Shown here one piece after another: positions 5,702 through 8,996 of a DNA stretch of 8,996 bases (positions are counted from its first letter, which is position 1; every line of letters starts with the position of its first letter). The DNA lies in the NCBI GenBank assembly GCA_022565195.1, contig JADFJZ010000023.1, forward strand, positions 1 through 8,996, read 5' to 3'. The stretch is from Planctomycetota bacterium. GTDB taxonomy: Bacteria > Planctomycetota > Phycisphaerae > UBA1845 > CAIVHJ01. The position numbers and the translations under genes were made by a program. Below the pieces are notes generated by a model. That model did no database searches. It was given only the letters and a program-made list of their open reading frames with translations, and had not been told where the DNA came from.

Positions 5702-7024
5702 TCAGCGTCGGCCGATGGCATCGACGATCTTGGCGCCGACGGCGTCGCCCCAGACGTTGACGGTGGTGCGCATCATATCGAGGATGCGGTCCACGCCGAT
5801 GATCAAGCCGATGGCGGCGATGGGAATGGTGTCCTTGCCCATGGCCTCCAGGCCGGGGTTGACGGCGTTGATGACGATGACCATGGTCACCAGGCCGGCG
5901 CTCGGTATGCCGGCGGCGCCGATAGCGGCCAGCGTGGCAGTGATGGCCACCAGCACCAATTGAGGAAGTCCCAGCTCAATGCCGTAGGCCTGGGCCAGGA
6001 AAACCACCGCGACCGCCTCGTAAAGCGCGGTGCCGTCCATGTTGATGGTCGAGCCCAGCGGCAATACGAAGCCGGCGGAGCGCTTGCTGATGCCGGCGTT
6101 TTGGGTGGCGCATTCGATGGTTACGGGCAGCGTGGCGCTCGATGAGTCCGTGCCCAGCGCCGTCATCATCGCCTGACGCATTTGGTGCATGAACTTGAAC
6201 GGATTGCACCGTGCGAAGAGGACGCACACCAGCGGCAGTACGACGAAGCCGTGAATCGCCAGCCCAAGGGTGACGGTGATCATGTAGCCGCCGATGGCCT
6301 GCCCGAACGACGCCAGTCCGATGCGGGCCACCGTCCAGGTGAGCAGCGAGAAAACGCCCACCGGCGTCATCCAGATCACCAACTGCACGAGCTTCATGAT
6401 TGCTTCGAACAGGGCGCCGAAGAAGTCAATCAGAATTGCGGATTTGTCTCCCAGCGTGGTGATCATGATGGCCAGCAAGATCGAGAAGAAGATGACCGGC
6501 AGCGCCTGGCCCCGGGCGGCGGCGCCGATGATGTTCTTGGGGATGATTTGCTTTACCAGGTTTTGCAGGGCCCCGAGCATGCCCGACGGGCCTTGGGCGA
6601 TGTTCTCCTGAACGTCCTCCTTGGCTTCGTAGGTCTGTTCACCCGCCTGCACATCCGCGTCGCTGATGCGTTTGCCCGGCTGAATGTTGGTCACCAGGAT
6701 CAAACCGATCGTCGCCGCAATCGCCATGGTGGCGACGTAATACACCAGCGTGACAATGCCGACCTTGCCCAGGTCGCGAAAGTCGCCCACGCTGGTCACG
6801 CCGACGATCACGCTGGTCGCGATCAGCGGGATAATGAGCATCTTGAGCAGGCCGAGGAACACGGTGTCGCCAATGAAGTAAAACGTGAACAGTGCGGTCG
6901 GATGGGCGTGCTCGGCGTCGCTCATGGTGATCTTGAAGTTCGGATCGTACAGCATCTGCCCGACGATGATGCCCGCCACCAGGCCGACCATGATCAAGAG
7001 GGTCAAAAGCCACTTGGAACTCAT
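5702..7024 (-). CDS. Dicarboxylate/amino acid:cation symporter (DAACS, GltP/DctA-like)
   Basis: This 440-residue inner-membrane secondary transporter takes up glutamate, aspartate or C4-dicarboxylates with protons or sodium. The family landmarks are in order: many hydrophobic helices, the serine-rich hairpin GTDSSSATLPVT (291-302), the cation-binding NMDGTALYEA (328-337), the second hairpin AAGIPSAGLV (370-379), and DRILDMMRTTVNVWGD (412-427). In the last, Asp412, Asp416, Arg419, Asn423 and Asp427 have the spacing of Asp390, Asp394, Arg397, Asn401 and Asp405 in GltPh. The Arg favours substrates with an acidic side chain. A polar stretch near 114-150 (acidic, rich in Gln) is a long loop in the first half of the protein, where many bacterial members are short. 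ATG 7024-7022 follows GGAG with 6-nt spacing. The gene is divergent from kdsB with heptamer arrays between. Whether it uses H+ or Na+, and the exact substrate, cannot be decided. Confidence 0.95.
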   Translation of the reverse strand: MSSKWLLTLLIMVGLVAGIIVGQMLYDPNFKITMSDAEHAHPTALFTFYFIGDTVFLGLLKMLIIPLIATSVIVGVTSVGDFRDLGKVGIVTLVYYVATMAIAATIGLILVTNIQPGKRISDADVQAGEQTYEAKEDVQENIAQGPSGMLGALQNLVKQIIPKNIIGAAARGQALPVIFFSILLAIMITTLGDKSAILIDFFGALFEAIMKLVQLVIWMTPVGVFSLLTWTVARIGLASFGQAIGGYMITVTLGLAIHGFVVLPLVCVLFARCNPFKFMHQMRQAMMTALGTDSSSATLPVTIECATQNAGISKRSAGFVLPLGSTINMDGTALYEAVAVVFLAQAYGIELGLPQLVLVAITATLAAIGAAGIPSAGLVTMVIVINAVNPGLEAMGKDTIPIAAIGLIIGVDRILDMMRTTVNVWGDAVGAKIVDAIGRR

Positions 7025-7025
7025 A

Positions 7026-7040
7026 TCACACTCCGTGTGA
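7026..7040 (-). promoter_or_regulatory. Hairpin over the symporter ribosome binding site
   Basis: TCACAC (7026-7031) and GTGTGA (7035-7040) are perfect inverted arms around a 3-base loop. In the symporter mRNA this hairpin would put the GGAG ribosome binding site in the loop and stem, ending 2 nt before the ATG. It could limit translation, or the palindrome could be a protein-binding site in DNA. It directly abuts heptamer array C. Confidence 0.35.
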
Positions 7041-7068
7041 GTGAATCGTGAATCGTGAAGAGTGAAGC
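7041..7068 (+). repeat. Heptamer array C (four units, consensus GTGAAKM)
   Basis: Four 7-bp units start at 7041, 7048, 7055 and 7062. All begin GTGAA and only the last two bases vary; the first two units are identical. The array begins immediately upstream of the symporter leader hairpin. It is an inverted copy of array D (7147-7174). Confidence 0.8.
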
Positions 7069-7146
7069 GGAAGAGGGCTGGCGATCCCCGTTCGCATCGT
7101 CAACTCCATTCGGGAACGAGTTCGCCATCGCAGGCGGTCCTCCGAC

Positions 7147-7174
7147 GCTTCACGCTTCACGAGTGACGCTTCAC
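7147..7174 (-). repeat. Heptamer array D (four units, GTGAAGC on the minus strand)
   Basis: On the plus strand, units starting at 7147, 7154 and 7168 read GCTTCAC; the unit at 7161 is diverged (GAGTGAC). Read on the minus strand the array matches array C unit by unit, with 24 of 28 positions identical. C and D are therefore inverted arms around 78 bp (7069-7146). Array D lies 17 bp upstream of the -35 box of the kdsB promoter candidate. Confidence 0.8.
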
Positions 7175-7190
7175 GCTCTGTCGGTCGCAC

Positions 7191-7219
7191 TTTACCATTC
7201 GAGCGGATTCGCGTATACT
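7191..7219 (+). promoter_or_regulatory. Candidate sigma70-type promoter of the kdsB cluster
   Basis: TTTACC (7191-7196, 4 of 6) and TATACT (7214-7219, 5 of 6) are separated by exactly 17 bp. Transcription would start near 7226, giving a leader of only about 16 nt before ATG 7242. It is the best-formed promoter in the window and lies just after heptamer array D. Confidence 0.5.
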
Positions 7220-7241
7220 GTCTATTTCCGGATCATTGGTT

Positions 7242-8057
7242 ATGCCTGAGTTTCGTGCTGTTGCCGTCATACCCGCCCGTTACGCATCCACGCGCTACCC
7301 TGGAAAACCTCTCGCCAAAGAGACTGGAAAATTCCTGATCCAGCACGTGTATGAGCAAGTGCGCCTCGCGCCGCTGATCAGCGAAGTCATTGTGGCGACC
7401 GACGATCAGCGAATCGCCGACGCGGTGGAGTCCTTTGGCGGCCGGGTGGTGATGACCCGCGCGGATCATCCGTCGGGCACGGACCGCATCGCCGAGGTGG
7501 CGGCCAATCTCGAATGTGACGTGGTGGTCAACGTGCAGGGCGATGAGCCGGAGATCGAGCCGGTCAGCATTGCGCAGTTGGTCGAATTGCTGCAGGATCA
7601 CCCGGAGTGCGAAATGGCCACGCTGGCCTGCCCGTTCAAGCTCATCGACGGCGCCGACCCCAAAGACCCCAACGCCGTCAAAGTGCAGATCGACGACGAG
7701 GGAATCGCATTGAATTTCTCCCGGCAAGTGCTGCTCGCTCCAGGGCAGGAGGTCAAAGAGCCGCAGGCTTCAGCCTGCGCGACCGCTCGTAAAGATGAAG
7801 ATCCCCATCCTTTGCTGCACTTGGGCATTTACGCTTACCGCCGCGATTTCCTCTTGAAATTCCCGAAGATGGAACCGACGCCGCTGGAGAAATCCGAGAG
7901 GCTGGAACAGATGCGCGCCGTCGAGAACGGCCACAAGATCGCCGTCGGGCTGGTGCGCCGCGCCGCCGTGGGCATCGACACGCCGGAGGACTACGAAGCG
8001 TTTGTCAAGCGATGGAAAAACCGACCGTGCGCTGGGCAGGTCACCGGAGGACAATGA
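7242..8057 (+). CDS. kdsB: 3-deoxy-manno-octulosonate cytidylyltransferase (CMP-Kdo synthetase)
   Basis: KdsB joins CTP and Kdo to make CMP-Kdo and pyrophosphate in the cytoplasm, activating Kdo for lipid A-core assembly. The 271-residue product has the nucleotide-binding start VIPARYASTRYPGKPLA (9-25), DHPSGTDRIAE (75-85), VNVQGDEPEIEP (96-107, with the metal-binding Asp101), NFSR (158-161), LHLGIYAYR (192-200) and GIDTPEDYEAF (244-254). E. coli KdsB has 248 residues. The excess lies mainly between NFSR and LHLGIY, where a stretch at about 163-190 does not resemble the family; its DNA contains a palindrome (7762-7779). ATG 7242 is chosen because the protein alignment starts there; an in-frame TTG 6 bp upstream is unlikely. 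No strong ribosome binding site is visible. The next gene starts 18 bp after the stop, suggesting an operon with the zinc-ribbon protein gene and pyrG, the source of CTP. Confidence 0.94.
   Translation: MPEFRAVAVIPARYASTRYPGKPLAKETGKFLIQHVYEQVRLAPLISEVIVATDDQRIADAVESFGGRVVMTRADHPSGTDRIAEVAANLECDVVVNVQGDEPEIEPVSIAQLVELLQDHPECEMATLACPFKLIDGADPKDPNAVKVQIDDEGIALNFSRQVLLAPGQEVKEPQASACATARKDEDPHPLLHLGIYAYRRDFLLKFPKMEPTPLEKSERLEQMRAVENGHKIAVGLVRRAAVGIDTPEDYEAFVKRWKNRPCAGQVTGGQ
7762..7779 (+). repeat. Short palindrome inside kdsB
   Basis: CGCAGGCT (7762-7769) and AGCCTGCG (7772-7779) are perfect 8-bp arms around TC. It is read in frame as part of the Pro-Gln-Ala-Ser-Ala-Cys-Ala stretch (KdsB residues 174-180), within a loop that departs from the family sequence. 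From memory, GC-rich palindromes with such an AGGCT-AGCCT core recur in planctomycete genomes; that is not shown by this window. Confidence 0.55.
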
Positions 8058-8075
8058 CGCCCCGGAGCCGAAACC

Positions 8076-8675
8076 ATGAGAGAACGGAACTGTCCAGCAT
8101 GCCGGACGCCTCTCGAGAACAACGTCAGTTCATCTGGAGAGTGCCTGTCTTGCGGTCACGACTTGGTGCTTACCGCTCCGCCGCCAGGGTGGTTCATAGG
8201 CGACTTGGATTTGCGAGCGATCGCCAAGCGCCAGAGGGAATTGCTGTGGATCATACTCGCGTCGATCGTGCTGTATTTTACCGGTATGCTGACCATGCTT
8301 GATATTCCCTGGCTCGGCTTCGTATTTCTGGTGCTGATGTTGCTGTTGAGCATTTACGCAATTGTCTGCGTGTTGCGTCTGCAGGGTGCGCTCTGCATCC
8401 ACGTGGCGTGGCGGGTGGTGACGGCGATTCTTATCTTCGCCCCTTGCATCGGCCTGCTGATTTTGCTCAGCGTGAACGGTCGAGCGACGACGGCCTTGCA
8501 GCGGGCCGGACTGAAAGTCAGGTTCATGGGCGTCCGAGACGACGAGGTTGTGAAACTTCTGTCCAGCAATCGGTGCAGTCACTGCGGTTACTTGCTGATC
8601 GGAGTTCCATCCGAGCGTTGCCCGGAATGCGGTGAGCCCATTGCCGCGTCGAAAAGGATCGACGATTTTGGATAG
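8076..8675 (+). CDS. Membrane protein with an N-terminal and a C-terminal zinc ribbon
   Basis: I do not recognise a named family for this 199-residue protein. The N-terminus has C6-x2-C9 and C23-x2-C26, a zinc ribbon (NCPACR and CLSCGHDL). Three hydrophobic segments follow at about 56-75, 78-101 and 111-133. The C-terminus has C167-x2-C170-GYLLIGVPSERCPECGEPI with C182-x2-C185, matching the CxxCGYxLxGxPxxxCPECG pattern that I associate with planctomycete membrane proteins. With three membrane segments, the two ribbons would lie on opposite sides of the membrane, which would be odd for zinc ribbons, so one segment may not cross. ATG 8076 follows CGGAG at suitable spacing. It lies between kdsB and pyrG (18 bp and 64 bp away) and is probably co-transcribed, but nothing in the protein suggests a role in Kdo or CTP metabolism. 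Confidence 0.82.
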   Translation: MRERNCPACRTPLENNVSSSGECLSCGHDLVLTAPPPGWFIGDLDLRAIAKRQRELLWIILASIVLYFTGMLTMLDIPWLGFVFLVLMLLLSIYAIVCVLRLQGALCIHVAWRVVTAILIFAPCIGLLILLSVNGRATTALQRAGLKVRFMGVRDDEVVKLLSSNRCSHCGYLLIGVPSERCPECGEPIAASKRIDDFG

Positions 8676-8676
8676 A

Positions 8677-8716
8677 TTCACGCCGTGAAATGGCAGGGGC
8701 CGACGTTTCGTCGGCC
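8677..8716 (+). repeat. Two palindromes in the leader of pyrG
   Basis: TTCACG-C-CGTGAA occupies 8677-8689, starting one base after the preceding stop codon. GGCCGACG (8698-8705) and CGTCGGCC (8709-8716) form a perfect 8-bp stem with a TTT loop. No T run follows the second, so it is not a standard intrinsic terminator. The 8+8 bp design is like that of the palindrome in kdsB, with a different sequence. It may be a dispersed repeat, a partial terminator or an RNA-processing site. Confidence 0.5.
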
Positions 8717-8739
8717 GCTACGAAACAATAGGAGTCACA

Positions 8740-8996
8740 ATGAAACCGGAAGAACATTTGGCATCGGTGGGTAACGTGTCCGAGGAAACGGAGTTCTACA
8801 CGCCGATCCCGCCGGGCTACAAGAAAGGCCAAACCAAGTACGTCATCGTCGCCGGCACAGTGATGAGCGGACTGGGCAAGGGCATCTTCTCGAGTTCGCT
8901 GGCTAAGGTGCTACAGGATGCCGGGCTGACCGTCGCGCCGATCAAGCTGGAAGGCTATCTGAACCTCGATTCCGGCACGCTCAACCCCTATCGCCA
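8740..8996 (+). CDS. pyrG: CTP synthase, N-terminal part (runs off the window)
   Basis: PyrG makes CTP from UTP, ATP and glutamine in the cytoplasm; the N-terminal amidoligase domain activates UTP. Eighty-five residues are visible. After about 33 extra residues at the N-terminus (MKPEEHLASV to GQTK), the protein aligns with the family: YVIVAGTVMSGLGKGIFSSS (34-53) is the P-loop with Lys47, and IKLEGYLNLDSGTLNPYR (68-85) matches E. coli KLDPYINVDPGTMSP. The KLD-P-Y to KLE-G-Y change and the N-terminal extension mark a divergent subfamily. The catalytic glutaminase domain is outside the window. ATG 8740 follows GGAG with 5-nt spacing, a strong start; no alternative is needed. It is the third gene of the kdsB cluster, and its product is the CTP that KdsB consumes. 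A related P-loop amidoligase is a less likely alternative. Confidence 0.87.
   Translation, partial: MKPEEHLASVGNVSEETEFYTPIPPGYKKGQTKYVIVAGTVMSGLGKGIFSSSLAKVLQDAGLTVAPIKLEGYLNLDSGTLNPYR

Noticed and set aside
7026..7040. CRP-like binding site
   Set aside because: The half-sites are in the order TCACA...TGTGA, the reverse of the CRP arrangement, and the spacing is wrong.
6182..7051. Plus-strand open frame (289 codons) opposite the symporter gene
   Set aside because: The Asp/His/Gln-rich translation has no domain, and the opposite strand carries every DAACS motif.
7041..7174. CRISPR array
   Set aside because: The repeats are 7 bp with no unique spacers between units, and there are no cas genes.
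7055..7249. 64-codon plus-strand open frame between the symporter and kdsB
   Set aside because: Much of it is heptamer repeat and promoter sequence, and it overlaps the kdsB start out of frame.
8698..8716. Possible pyrG attenuator hairpin, since Bacillus pyrG is controlled by attenuation
   Set aside because: There is no U tract after the stem, and the initiating G-run context needed for that mechanism cannot be shown here.
1..8996. tRNA, rRNA, transposase, integrase or defence-system genes
   Set aside because: I looked on both strands and saw no such sequence; the genes present are envelope, transport and nucleotide metabolism genes plus uncharacterised membrane proteins.

Overview
The window is GC-rich, gene-dense bacterial DNA. 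It most resembles a planctomycete or a relative in the PVC group (Planctomycetes, Verrucomicrobia, Chlamydiae). Three things point there: a kdsB...pyrG gene order like that of Chlamydiae, a membrane protein ending in a CxxCGYxLxGxPxxxCPECG zinc ribbon of a kind I associate with planctomycetes, and a divergent CTP synthase start. The taxonomic call is inference. kdsB implies that the cell makes Kdo-containing lipopolysaccharide.

Layout. Positions 1-147 are the end of a small lipoprotein-like gene, followed by a strong intrinsic terminator (205-235). Positions 287-1605 (minus) encode a nucleotide-sugar 6-dehydrogenase of the UDP-GlcNAc dehydrogenase type, broken by an apparent one-base loss in a G run near 1399-1402. 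Divergent from it, 1755-2864 (plus) encodes a DegT/DnrJ/EryC1/StrS PLP-dependent sugar aminotransferase. A convergent RDD-family membrane protein follows (3016-3591, minus). Next come a GT4-type glycosyltransferase (3781-5013, plus) and a small membrane protein with two tandem zinc ribbons (5176-5661, plus). A convergent dicarboxylate/amino-acid:cation symporter lies at 5702-7024 (minus). The right end is a plus-strand run of kdsB (7242-8057), a zinc-ribbon membrane protein (8076-8675) and the start of pyrG (8740 to the window end).

How the genes fit together. The dehydrogenase, aminotransferase and glycosyltransferase are typical surface-polysaccharide genes: oxidation of a UDP-sugar, transamination of a keto-sugar, and sugar transfer. 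They do not form one operon and do not make a complete pathway here. In the kdsB cluster, PyrG makes the CTP that KdsB uses to activate Kdo for lipid A-core assembly. The RDD, zinc-ribbon and symporter genes have no obvious link to these.

The most unusual content is between genes. Four short arrays with a strict 7-bp period sit in two promoter-bearing intergenic regions (1652-1679, 1724-1751, 7041-7068, 7147-7174). The last two are inverted copies bracketing a 78-bp spacer. A separate motif of about 22 nt occurs three times downstream of two plus-strand genes. An 8+8 bp palindrome lies in frame inside kdsB, in a loop where the protein departs from the family. I saw no tRNA, rRNA, CRISPR array, transposase or defence system.
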